A stretch of DNA of 64,000 nt, from assembly GCF_028583725.1 (NCBI RefSeq), contig NZ_CP110680.1, forward strand, positions 868,001 through 932,000. Reading direction: 5' to 3'. Position numbers and translations under genes: made by a program. Below the pieces are notes generated by a model. It did no database searches and was not told the DNA's origin. It worked only from the letters and a program-made list of their open reading frames with translations. How positions within the stretch are numbered: the first letter of the stretch is position 1; each line of letters begins with the position of its first letter. This document shows positions 41,851 to 50,337 of this stretch, in pieces. The DNA is from Cellulomonas fimi (GTDB lineage: Bacteria > Actinomycetota > Actinomycetes > Actinomycetales > Cellulomonadaceae).

Positions 41851-44800
41851 ATGACCACGCACCAGACGACACGCAGGTCCGTCGCCGCCGCGCTGGCCGG
41901 GGCCCTCGTCGCGACGGCGGTGGCGGCCTGGCCGTCGGCCGCCGTCGCGGCGGACCCGCCGCCGCCCACGCGGTCCTTCCACACCGAGGGCAACCCGATC
42001 CTCGGGGACGGGACGTCCTACTCCGCCGACGCGGCGCCGCTGTCGGTCGAGGGAAAGCTGTACGTGTACGCCGGGCACGACGAGGCCGCCGAGCAGCAGG
42101 GCGGCTTCGAGATGCACGACTACCAGGTCTTCGCGACCGACGACCCGACGTCGGGGGACTGGGACCTCTACGCCGACAACCTGGACCCCGACGAGGTCTT
42201 CTCGTGGGCCACCGGTGACGCGGCGTTCGCGGGCCAGGTCACGACCGGCGCCGACGGGAAGTTCTACTGGTACGCGCCCGTGCAGTGGGAGAACACGGCC
42301 GTGCCGAACCGCATGGCGATCGGCGTCGCGGTCGCCGACTCACCCGTCGGGCCGTGGACCGACGCGGTCGGCGCACCCCTGCTGACCTGGACCGACGTCT
42401 TCGGGTCGTCGACCACCGGGCAGGAGGTCATCGACCCGCACGTCTTCACCGACACCGACGGCTCGGTCTACCTGTACTGGGGGTCCTGGTCGGTCGCGCG
42501 GGTCGTGAAGCTCTCGTCGTCGATGACGGCGCTGGACGGCACGATCCAGACGATCCCCGGGCTCACCGGCTTCTTCGAGGCGCCCTGGGTGTTCGAGCGC
42601 TCGGGCACCTACTACATGGCCTACGACTGGAAGCAGGGCGGGTCAGCGTGCACGCCGTCGAACTACCAGGCGTGCATCGCCTACGCGACGGCGCCGTCGG
42701 CGCTCGGCCCGTGGACGTACCAGGGGATCATCCTCGGCGGCACGTCCGCGACGACCGTGCACCCGTCGATCGTCGAGCACGAGGGTCGCTGGTGGATCAC
42801 GTACCACACCAAGGACGCCGTGGGCGGCGGGCACTTCCGCCGGTCCGTCGCGATCGACGAGGTGCGCTGGGACGGTGACCGGATCCTGCCCGTGCAGCAG
42901 ACGCTCGCCGACGACCCCGACTTCCGGCTGACGGACAACGTCGCGCTCGCGGCCACGGCCTCGGCGTCGTTCACCGAGCAGCCGCCCATGCGGCTCGGCG
43001 CCGTCAACGACGGCTTCCGCCGGACCACCGCGCTGCTGCCGCCCGACCAGTGGGGCAACTACCGTGGCACGACGTCGTCGCACCCGTCCGACTGGGTGCA
43101 GTACACGTGGGACGCGCCCGTGCGGACCGGCTCCGTGGGCATCGAGTTCCACCGTGACGGCAACTGGATCCGGCAGCCGTCCTCGTGGGTCGTCGAGTAC
43201 CTCGACGACGCGGGCGCGTGGCAGCCGGTCACCGGCGCGACCTACCCGACCGCCACCGACACCTGGCACACCGTCACGTTCGACACCGTCTCGACGACCG
43301 CGCTGCGCGCGACGTTCCGCGGGCTCGACGAGGGGCCGTACGTGCACTCCGTGTCGGTCTCGGAGTGGGAGGTGTACGCGGTCGCCGCCGACTCCCTGCC
43401 CGACGTCGAGGTCGCGACGCCCGTCGGCACCGCGCCGGCGCTGCCCGCGGCGGTGCGGGCGTCGTACGGCTCGTCGTCTGCGTGGGTGCCGGTCAACTGG
43501 CGGCCCGTCGACCCGGCGGACTACGCCGCCGCGGGGACGTTCACCGTCGAGGGCCGCGCGCTCGGGCAGGCCGGCGGGTACGTCGTCGCGACCGTCCGCG
43601 TGGGCGGCACCGTCGACCCGGGCGGCGACGACACGACGGCGCCCGTCGTCGCTGTGTCCGCGTCCGGCACGTCCGGCGAGGACGGGTGGTTCTCGTCGCC
43701 CGTCACCGTCCGGGTCGCCGCCGACGACGACACGTCGTACCTCACGACGATCGAGACGCGCGTCGGCGACGGTGCGTGGACCCCGACGGCCGATGCCCGG
43801 CACGTCGACGTGCCCGTGACGGCGCAGGGGGAGACGGTCGTCAGCGGCCGGGCCACCGACGCGGCCGGCAACACGTCTGCCGAGGTCAGCCGGGCCGTCA
43901 AGGTCGACACAGGCACCCCGGCGGTCACGGCCGTGCTCGACGACGCGACCCGTTCCGTCACCGTCGGCGCGACCGACACCCTGTCCGGTGTCGCCGCGGT
44001 CGAGTACCGGTTCGACGGGACGGGTGACTGGGTCGCGTCCGAGGCCGGTGCCGTGGTCGAGGCGCCCGACATGCTCCCGCACGAGCTCGTCGTCCGCGCC
44101 CGCGACCGCGCGGGCAACACCGCGACCGCCACCGTGACGATCCCGCTCGGCGACGGCGCGTCGCTCACCGGCAACGTCGCCCCGTACGCCACGGCGTCGG
44201 CGTCCTTCACCTCCGGGTGGGAGAACGTCGCCGGCATGAACGACGGCACGAACGCGTGGGGCGAGGACGACGCGTCGAAGTACGGCGCGTCGTGGGGCAC
44301 GTGGGACCGCGTCGGCGAGCAGTGGGCGCAGCTCACGTGGGAGTTCGACGTGACCGTCGACCGCGCCAACGTCTGGTGGTACCAGAACGTCCCGGACGCG
44401 CAGAACGAGGGCCTCATCGCGCCGCGGTCGTGGGTGCTGCAGTACCTCGACGCCGACGGTGCGACCTGGCACGACGTGGCGCTCACGTCGGGTGAGTACG
44501 CGCGCACGTCGACCGGGTTCGTGCCCGTCGGGTTCGACGCCGTCACGACCCGCGCGCTGCGGATCGTCGCACAGTCGTGGGGTGCCGCCGCCGGGCAGGG
44601 GTCCGTCGGGATCCACGAGTGGCAGGTCGGGGCCGCGGAGGCTGCCGGGGTCGTGACCCCGGCCGCGCCGACGTTCACGCCCGCCGAGGTGTGCTCCGAC
44701 GGCGTGCCCGAGAAGGCGCGCGTCGTGATCCCGTCCACCGAGGGGGTGGTCTACGCGATCGACGGCACCGACGCGACCGGGACGGTCGAGGTCGCGGCCG

Positions 44801-45501
44801 ACGCGTCGGTCGTCGTCACCGCCCGCGCCGCCGACGGGTACACGCTGGCCGACGGCGCCACGACCGAGTGGGAGCACCAGTTCGTCGCCCCCGACTGCCC
44901 GGTCGAGGACGTCGTCGTCACCCCCGCCGCTCCCGTCTACACGGGCCCGGTCTGCACGGACGGCGACGCGGGTGACGGGTCGCTCGCCGTGCCGACCGTC
45001 GAGGGCGTCGAGTACCGCGTCGACGGTTCCGCGGTGACCGGGACGGTGACCGTGGCCCTCGGGGCGCTCGTCACGCTGACCGCCGTCCCGCTCGACGGGT
45101 ACGCCTTCCCGGCCGGCCCGCAGACGGTGTCGTGGGCCTACCGGGCCGATGCCCCCGACTGCTCGCCCGCCGCGGCCGTCGTGCCGGGGTCGGTCGAGCT
45201 CAAGGGCAAGGCGCGCGTCGGCGACACGCTCACCGTGTCGACCACGGGCTGGCAGCCCAGCGGCGTGCGGCTCGCCTACACCTGGTTCGCCGACGGGGTC
45301 CGCCTCGACGGCGTCACCGGTGACCGCCTCCAGGTGCCCGCCGCGCTGGAGGGGACGTCGGTCACCGTCAAGGTCACGGGCTTCGGCACCGGACTGGTCA
45401 CGGCGTCGGCCACCTCCGACCCCGTCGGCCCGGTCCTCCCGCCGAAGAAGGGCTGGGACTGGCCCTGGTCGGGCGGCGGCTGGCGCTGGCCGTGGTCCTG
45501 A
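41851..45501 (+). CDS. Secreted multidomain GH43 glycoside hydrolase
   Basis: A 1216-residue exported enzyme, most likely an arabinosidase, arabinanase or xylosidase. The signal peptide ends near residue 33. Residues 40-345 are the GH43 five-bladed propeller, with the base Asp in SYSADAAPLSVEGKLYVYAG, the pKa-tuning Asp in VIDPHVFTDTDGSVYLYWG and the acid Glu in FFEAPWVF near residue 242. Then come a discoidin domain (366-515), a BIG4 domain, OmpL47-like repeats, a second discoidin, two short repeats beginning VTPAAPxF/VY and an Ig-like repeat. The chain ends in a Trp-rich tail. It is co-transcribed with the preceding gene. Confidence 0.87.
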   Translation: MTTHQTTRRSVAAALAGALVATAVAAWPSAAVAADPPPPTRSFHTEGNPILGDGTSYSADAAPLSVEGKLYVYAGHDEAAEQQGGFEMHDYQVFATDDPTSGDWDLYADNLDPDEVFSWATGDAAFAGQVTTGADGKFYWYAPVQWENTAVPNRMAIGVAVADSPVGPWTDAVGAPLLTWTDVFGSSTTGQEVIDPHVFTDTDGSVYLYWGSWSVARVVKLSSSMTALDGTIQTIPGLTGFFEAPWVFERSGTYYMAYDWKQGGSACTPSNYQACIAYATAPSALGPWTYQGIILGGTSATTVHPSIVEHEGRWWITYHTKDAVGGGHFRRSVAIDEVRWDGDRILPVQQTLADDPDFRLTDNVALAATASASFTEQPPMRLGAVNDGFRRTTALLPPDQWGNYRGTTSSHPSDWVQYTWDAPVRTGSVGIEFHRDGNWIRQPSSWVVEYLDDAGAWQPVTGATYPTATDTWHTVTFDTVSTTALRATFRGLDEGPYVHSVSVSEWEVYAVAADSLPDVEVATPVGTAPALPAAVRASYGSSSAWVPVNWRPVDPADYAAAGTFTVEGRALGQAGGYVVATVRVGGTVDPGGDDTTAPVVAVSASGTSGEDGWFSSPVTVRVAADDDTSYLTTIETRVGDGAWTPTADARHVDVPVTAQGETVVSGRATDAAGNTSAEVSRAVKVDTGTPAVTAVLDDATRSVTVGATDTLSGVAAVEYRFDGTGDWVASEAGAVVEAPDMLPHELVVRARDRAGNTATATVTIPLGDGASLTGNVAPYATASASFTSGWENVAGMNDGTNAWGEDDASKYGASWGTWDRVGEQWAQLTWEFDVTVDRANVWWYQNVPDAQNEGLIAPRSWVLQYLDADGATWHDVALTSGEYARTSTGFVPVGFDAVTTRALRIVAQSWGAAAGQGSVGIHEWQVGAAEAAGVVTPAAPTFTPAEVCSDGVPEKARVVIPSTEGVVYAIDGTDATGTVEVAADASVVVTARAADGYTLADGATTEWEHQFVAPDCPVEDVVVTPAAPVYTGPVCTDGDAGDGSLAVPTVEGVEYRVDGSAVTGTVTVALGALVTLTAVPLDGYAFPAGPQTVSWAYRADAPDCSPAAAVVPGSVELKGKARVGDTLTVSTTGWQPSGVRLAYTWFADGVRLDGVTGDRLQVPAALEGTSVTVKVTGFGTGLVTASATSDPVGPVLPPKKGWDWPWSGGGWRWPWS

Positions 45502-45516
45502 CCCACCCGTGACCGA

Positions 45517-45554
45517 CGAGGGGTGGCCGCCCGAGGGGGAGCGGCCACCCCTCG
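45517..45554 (+). terminator. Hairpin terminator after the GH43 gene
   Basis: A perfect 14-bp stem (45517-45530 with 45541-45554) and a 10-base loop lie 15 bases after the stop codon, ending the two-gene glycosidase unit. Confidence 0.75.
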
Positions 45555-45878
45555 GCCGGTCCTCATGACGGGCTCGACCCGGGGGTGAGTACCGGTGGCG
45601 ACGCGGTTCCGGTCACCAGCACCGGGTCGCCGGCCGTTGTCGCGGACCGAACCGGCCGGCCGCGCCCCCCCGCCGTCCGGGCCTGCCGCCCCCGTCCTCC
45701 GACCTTGTCGACCCGGGTCGGCGGCGGCAGTCCGGCGGCGAACGCAACGTTGGGCTCGCATCGGACCCTCCGGACCAGCCTGATGTTGCGTTCGACGGCG
45801 GGCGGCCGGATGGCGGGCGGCCGGACGGCGGGCGGCAGGCGGGCAGGCGGGGACGGTCAGGCGGGCGGGCGCGGAGGG
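45555..45878. other. 324-bp gap with a long inverted repeat and a 15-bp tandem repeat
   Basis: The gap between the convergent GH43 and lacI genes holds CGAACGCAAC (45739-45748) inverted as GTTGCGTTCG (45785-45794) with a 36-base loop, and three 15-bp tandem units (45795-45839) of ACGGCGGGCGGCCGG type. I see no gene or clear promoter here. Confidence 0.55.
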
Positions 45879-46904
45879 TCAGGCCGGCTTCGGGCCTGTG
45901 GAGCCGCGGGGGACCAGGCGGGACGGGATGACCTCGGTGCCGTGGTGGGGGTTGCCCTCGATCGCGTCGAACAGGAGGGCTGCGGCGCGGCGGCCGAGCT
46001 CCTCGAGGTTCATGTCGATGCTCGTGAGCTGCGGGCGCGCGTTGAGCGCGAGGATCTCCCAGTTGTCGTGGCCGGTCACGGCCACGTCCTCGGGCACGCG
46101 GCGGCCGGACTCGCGCAGGGTGTCGAGCACGCCGCGCGCGATCTGGTCGGACCCGCAGACGATCGCGTCGACGTCGGCGTGCTGCGCGATCACGAGCCCC
46201 GCGGCCGTGCGGCCCCACTCCTCGGACCACGTCCCGTAGAGCGGACCTCCGACGACCCCGACCCCGGCGGCGTTCAGCACGGCGGTCGCGCCGTCGACGC
46301 GGTCGTGCGCGGCCCCGTACCCGGCGTCGCCGGTGACGATCGCGACGCGCGAGCGCCCGCACGCGAGCAGGTGCTCGGCGACGAGCCGCCCGCCCTGCAC
46401 GTTGTCGGTGACGACGGACATGTCGGCGGGGTCCTGCGACGGCGCGTACGCGTAGACGACGGGCACGGGCAGCTGGCCGAGCGACGGCCGCGGGTCGGGG
46501 CGCGCGCCCACGACGATGAGCCCGTCGACGCGCCGGCCGAGCAGCGCCTGCACGTGGTACTGCTCGCGCAGGGCGTCGCCGCGTGCGTCGCACAGCAGCA
46601 CGGACGTCTTGCCGGTGCCGGCGGCGTCCTCGGCGCCCATGAGCGTGGGGATGGAAAAGCGGCCCTCGAGGTCGTGCGTGACGAGGCCGATCGTGCCGGA
46701 CCGCCCGGAGAGCAGGTGCCGCGCGAGGACGTTCGGGGAGAAGTTCAGCTGCTCGGCGGCTGAAAGGACTCTCTCACGGGTTTCGGCCTTGACCTGCTGC
46801 CGCCCGTTGAGCGACTTGGAGGCCGTGGCGAGCGACACCCCGGCGAGCTTGGCCACGTCCGCGAGGGTCGGCGGCTTCCGCGTGTTCCCCGGTGTCGTCT
46901 GCAT
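45879..46904 (-). CDS. LacI-family transcriptional repressor
   Basis: A 341-residue LacI-type regulator: an N-terminal helix-turn-helix (PPTLADVAKLAGVSLATASK, residues 11-30), a hinge helix (LSAAEQLNFSPNVLARHLLS) and a periplasmic-binding-protein-like sensor (residues 65-341; VDGLIVVGARPD, VVTDNVQGGRLVAEHLL, VCGSDQIARGVLDTLRESGR). The ATG at 46904 is preferred, as AGGGG is eight bases upstream; an ATG six bases earlier is too close. It is divergent from the sugar-transport operon and very likely binds the palindrome there, with an arabinose oligosaccharide as a candidate inducer. Confidence 0.9.
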   Translation of the reverse strand: MQTTPGNTRKPPTLADVAKLAGVSLATASKSLNGRQQVKAETRERVLSAAEQLNFSPNVLARHLLSGRSGTIGLVTHDLEGRFSIPTLMGAEDAAGTGKTSVLLCDARGDALREQYHVQALLGRRVDGLIVVGARPDPRPSLGQLPVPVVYAYAPSQDPADMSVVTDNVQGGRLVAEHLLACGRSRVAIVTGDAGYGAAHDRVDGATAVLNAAGVGVVGGPLYGTWSEEWGRTAAGLVIAQHADVDAIVCGSDQIARGVLDTLRESGRRVPEDVAVTGHDNWEILALNARPQLTSIDMNLEELGRRAAALLFDAIEGNPHHGTEVIPSRLVPRGSTGPKPA

Positions 46905-46990
46905 GTTCATCCCCTGCGAGAACGAAAGTGACACGGCTGGACGCCGTCGTCTTTCGGGATCGTACCGGCAACTCCCGGGGAAGGAAGCCC

Positions 46991-47039
46991 TTGACGTGCC
47001 CGAACCGCGACCGCTACGTTGCCGAAAAGGGTTTCGGCA
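46991..47039 (+). promoter_or_regulatory. Promoter and LacI-type operator of the sugar ABC operon
   Basis: TTGACG (46991-46996), 18 bp, then TACGTT (47015-47020). A perfect 8-bp-arm palindrome TGCCGAAA-N4-TTTCGGCA (47020-47039) begins at the last base of the -10 and covers the start of transcription, so a bound LacI repressor would block RNA polymerase. Confidence 0.75.
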
Positions 47040-47112
47040 GACCCTCCGCCCACGGGTGCCCGACGGAGGACACCCGCAGTTCGCTTCGACGATGAAGTCC
47101 GAGGAGAGCACG

Positions 47113-48435
47113 ATGAGCAAGCGGTTGTCCCGATCGCGCACAGCACGAGGAGCTGCCCTGCTGGCCGTCGCCGGTCTGGCGCTGACGAGCCTGGCAGCCT
47201 GCAGCAGCGGTGACGACGACGGGGGCGGCAACGCCCCGGCCGAGTCCGTCGGCCCCGACGGCGTCGACGACGGCACGACCCTCACCATGTGGACCCGCGC
47301 GCCGCTGGAGCGGCAGGCCAAGGCCCTGGTCGAGGCGTACAACGCGTCGCACGAGAACCAGGTCGAGCTCGAGATCATCCCCAACGACGACATGGAGGGG
47401 AAGGTCGGCGCCGCGGCGACGAACGACGAGCTGCCCGACCTGCTCGCGGGTGACGTCGTCCGCCTGCCCTACTGGGTGTCCAACGGCCTGTTCACCGACC
47501 TGACCGAGAACATCGACGGGCTCGACTACGCCGACGACATCACGCAGGGCCACGTCGACGCGGGCACGGACCAGGACGGCGCCAAGCACACCGTCCCGTT
47601 CGTCACCGACATCTCCGTGATGGTCTGGAACAAGGCGCTGTACGCCGAGGCCGGCCTCGACCCGGAGAAGGGCCCGACCACGTTCGCCGAGTTCGAGGAG
47701 CAGGCGAAGGCGGTCCAGGCGCTCAACAAGCCCGGCGTCTCCGGCACGTACTACGGCGGCAACTGCGGCGGCTGCCTCGTCTTCACGTGGTTCCCGACCA
47801 TCTGGGCGTCGGGCGACGAGGTGCTCTCCGACGACGGCAAGGAGTCGCTGCTCGCGTCCGACACCGCGAAGGAGGTCTACGACACCTACGCGCGGCTGAA
47901 CGACGCGGGCGCCGTGGGCGCGGGTTCCAAGGAGGAGACCGGCGCCACGTGGACCGCCCCGTTCTCGAACGGTGAGGTCGGCGTCATGCAGTACCCGAAC
48001 ACCGCGGTGTACGCGGCGCAGGAGGCCGGCATCGACGTCGGCGTCACGGGCATCCCCGGGATCGACGGCGGGCAGTCGACGTTCCTCGGCGGTGACGCGA
48101 TGGGCGTCTCGAAGGACTCCGAGCACGTCGCGCAGGCGTGGAACTTCCTCGCCTGGATGATGTCCGACGAGACCCAGCTCGAGGTCGTCGCGAAGAACGG
48201 CGAGGTCCCCGGCCGCAACAGCCTGCTCGACAACGAGTACGCGCAGGAGGACCCGCTGGCCCTCACGATGAACAAGCTCGCCGAGAACGGCCGCACGCCG
48301 GTCGCCGAGTACTTCTCGGAGGCGTTCAACGCGTCCGGCAGCCCGTGGGTCACGCTGTTCCGCAACGCGACCTTCGACAAGACCGGCACGGTCGACGAGG
48401 ACAACGACGCCATCACGGCGGTCCTCGACCAGTGA
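47113..48435 (+). CDS. Sugar ABC transporter substrate-binding lipoprotein
   Basis: A 440-residue family-1 extracellular solute-binding lipoprotein. The signal peptide ends in the lipobox LAAC near residue 34; the mature part then has TTLTMWTRAPLERQAKALVE, DDMEGKVGAAATNDELPDLL and KTVVPFVTDI-like HTVPFVTDISVMVWNKALYA, all typical of maltose/oligosaccharide-binding proteins. It would present an oligosaccharide to the two permeases next to it. The ATG follows GAGGAGA by six bases; one 21 bases earlier is less likely. It is the first gene after the LacI operator. Confidence 0.9.
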   Translation: MSKRLSRSRTARGAALLAVAGLALTSLAACSSGDDDGGGNAPAESVGPDGVDDGTTLTMWTRAPLERQAKALVEAYNASHENQVELEIIPNDDMEGKVGAAATNDELPDLLAGDVVRLPYWVSNGLFTDLTENIDGLDYADDITQGHVDAGTDQDGAKHTVPFVTDISVMVWNKALYAEAGLDPEKGPTTFAEFEEQAKAVQALNKPGVSGTYYGGNCGGCLVFTWFPTIWASGDEVLSDDGKESLLASDTAKEVYDTYARLNDAGAVGAGSKEETGATWTAPFSNGEVGVMQYPNTAVYAAQEAGIDVGVTGIPGIDGGQSTFLGGDAMGVSKDSEHVAQAWNFLAWMMSDETQLEVVAKNGEVPGRNSLLDNEYAQEDPLALTMNKLAENGRTPVAEYFSEAFNASGSPWVTLFRNATFDKTGTVDEDNDAITAVLDQ

Positions 48436-48545
48436 GACCAGGGCGGCGGCGGGCACCGGACCCGTCCGCTCGGCCGGCAGCCCGCCGCCGCCCGACCCCG
48501 TCTCACCCGCGAGCCCGCCACGACGGGCGCGACCCCGGAGCCAGC

Positions 48546-49499
48546 ATGACCACCGTCACCACCCGTCCACCCGACGCGGGCCCCTCCGCGTCACCCCCGC
48601 ACCGCCACCGCCCGCGGGCCAACCGCTCGCACGGGCCCCTGCTCGGCTGGCTCTACGCGAGCCCGACGGCCGTGCTCGTCGCGGTCCTGTTCGTCGTCCC
48701 GCTCGTGCTCGTGCTGATCATGTCCGCGTCGGACTGGTCGCTCCTCGGCGGCAACGACGGCACCAACTTCCCGGAGAACTACACGGAGGTCCTCGACCAC
48801 CGGATGTTCTGGCCGGCCGTCGTCTTCACGCTGAAGTACACGGTGATCGCGACGGTGCTCCTCATCGGCCTGGGCCTGGGGCTCGCGCTGCTGGTGCAGG
48901 AGAGCAGCCGCTGGAGCGGGGTGCTGCGCACGTCGTTCCTGCTGCCCACGGCCCTCGGCCTCGCGTCGGCGTCGCTGCTGTTCTACGCGCTGTACTCGCC
49001 GCAGGTCGGCCCCATGTCGGACTTCCTCGCGCGGTTCGGGATCGGCAGCGGCCAGGTGAACATCCTCGGCACCGCCGACGGCGCGCTCTGGGGGACGGTG
49101 ATCCTCATCGTCTGGCGCTTCGCGGGGTTCTACATGCTGCTGCTGCTCGTGGGGCTGCAGGGCATCGGCCAGGAGGTCTACGAGTCGGCCCGCATGGACG
49201 GCGCCAACACGTGGCAGGTGTTCCGCAAGATCACGCTGCCGCTGCTCAAGCCGTCGCTCGCGCTCGCCACGATCCTGTGCGTCACCGGGTCGCTGCTCGC
49301 GTTCGACCAGTTCTACATCCTGACGAAGGGCGGACCGGACGGCGCCACCATGACCGTCGTCCAGCTCGTCTACAACCTCGCGTTCGAGTCCAAGCGCGAC
49401 CTCGGGATGGCCGCCGCGCTGTCCGTGCTCGTGCTGCTCGCCCTCGTCGTCATCAACGTCGTCCAGCTCAAGGCGCTGCGGCGCTCGCCGGACGAGTGA
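48546..49499 (+). CDS. Sugar ABC transporter permease (MalF-like)
   Basis: A 317-residue inner-membrane permease of the MalF/carbohydrate-uptake-1 type. Six helices are visible after a 35-residue basic N-terminus; the cytoplasmic EAA loop is EVYESARMDGANTWQVFRKI near residue 222, with the conserved D-G-A. It pairs with the downstream permease. GGAG precedes the ATG. No ATP-binding subunit gene is in the operon; in actinobacteria a shared MsiK-type ATPase encoded elsewhere commonly energises such importers. Confidence 0.9.
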   Translation: MTTVTTRPPDAGPSASPPHRHRPRANRSHGPLLGWLYASPTAVLVAVLFVVPLVLVLIMSASDWSLLGGNDGTNFPENYTEVLDHRMFWPAVVFTLKYTVIATVLLIGLGLGLALLVQESSRWSGVLRTSFLLPTALGLASASLLFYALYSPQVGPMSDFLARFGIGSGQVNILGTADGALWGTVILIVWRFAGFYMLLLLVGLQGIGQEVYESARMDGANTWQVFRKITLPLLKPSLALATILCVTGSLLAFDQFYILTKGGPDGATMTVVQLVYNLAFESKRDLGMAAALSVLVLLALVVINVVQLKALRRSPDE

Positions 49500-49512
49500 G
49501 GGAGGCCGGACG

Positions 49513-50337
49513 ATGAAGACGCTGCCCCGCGTGCTCGGACGCACGCCCTACTGGGTCCTGACCGGTGGCCTGGCCATCCTGTTCCTGTACCCGATGATCT
49601 GGACCGCCGTGTCGTCGGTGTCGCCGCAGCCGGGCTCGGCGCAGGTGAACGGCTACGGGCTCGGCAACTACGAGACGCTGCTCAACTACCAGGCGGGTCT
49701 CGGGCACTACCTCGGCAACTCGCTCGTCATCACGCTCGTCGCGGTCCTCACGACGCTCGTCGCGGCGACGTTCGGCGGCTACGCGTTCGCGCGGTTCACC
49801 TTCCCCGGCAAGGACGCGCTGTTCCTGCTCGTCCTGTCGATCCTCATGGTCCCGTACGCGACGCTGCTGGTCCCGCTCGTCATCTGGCTCAAGGACATCG
49901 GGCTCAACAACTCGCTCGTCGGCGTGGGCCTCGTCCTCGCCGTGTTCCAGCTGCCGTTCGCGATGTTCATGATGCGCATCTCGTTCGAGGCGGTGCCCAA
50001 GGAGATGGAGGAGGCGGCCCTCGTCGACGGCTGCGGCTCCTTCGGCGCGCTGCGGCGCGTGCTGCTCCCGGCCGTCAAGCCGGGTCTCATCACCATCGGG
50101 CTGTTCGCGTTCCTCGCCGCGTGGAACGACTTCATGGTGCCGCTGTACCTCGTGGGGGGCGAGAACCAGCCGCTGCCGCTGGCGCTGGTCAACATGCGCC
50201 AGCAGGTCATGGGCGTCATCGACTACGGCGCCACGCAGGCGGGCGTCGTCGTGCTGACGATCCCGTGCATCGTCCTCTTCCTCGTGCTCCAGCGGCACTA
50301 CGTCAACGGATTCATGTCGGGCGCGCTGAAGGGATGA
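49513..50337 (+). CDS. Sugar ABC transporter permease (MalG-like)
   Basis: A 274-residue permease of the MalG/carbohydrate-uptake-1 type with six helices and the EAA loop EMEEAALVDGCGSFGALRRV near residue 166. It would form the channel with the MalF-like protein. GGAGG is seven bases before the ATG, and the gene begins 13 bases after the previous stop. Its stop overlaps the GH127 start (ATGA), tying the importer to the intracellular hydrolase. Confidence 0.9.
   Translation: MKTLPRVLGRTPYWVLTGGLAILFLYPMIWTAVSSVSPQPGSAQVNGYGLGNYETLLNYQAGLGHYLGNSLVITLVAVLTTLVAATFGGYAFARFTFPGKDALFLLVLSILMVPYATLLVPLVIWLKDIGLNNSLVGVGLVLAVFQLPFAMFMMRISFEAVPKEMEEAALVDGCGSFGALRRVLLPAVKPGLITIGLFAFLAAWNDFMVPLYLVGGENQPLPLALVNMRQQVMGVIDYGATQAGVVVLTIPCIVLFLVLQRHYVNGFMSGALKG

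Noticed and set aside
38351..41872. A very long open frame on the minus strand opposite the giant glycosidase gene (also similar long frames opposite 50298-53978 and on the plus strand across 3803-7459).
   Set aside because: They are antisense or off-frame shadows of high-GC coding DNA, with Arg/Gly/Asp-rich nonsense composition, no ribosome-binding sites and no recognisable domains, while the other strand has clear conserved motifs.
45739..45794. Inverted repeat as a terminator for GH43 or lacI.
   Set aside because: The loop is 36 bases and the arms only 10 bp; a much stronger 14-bp hairpin already follows GH43 at 45517.
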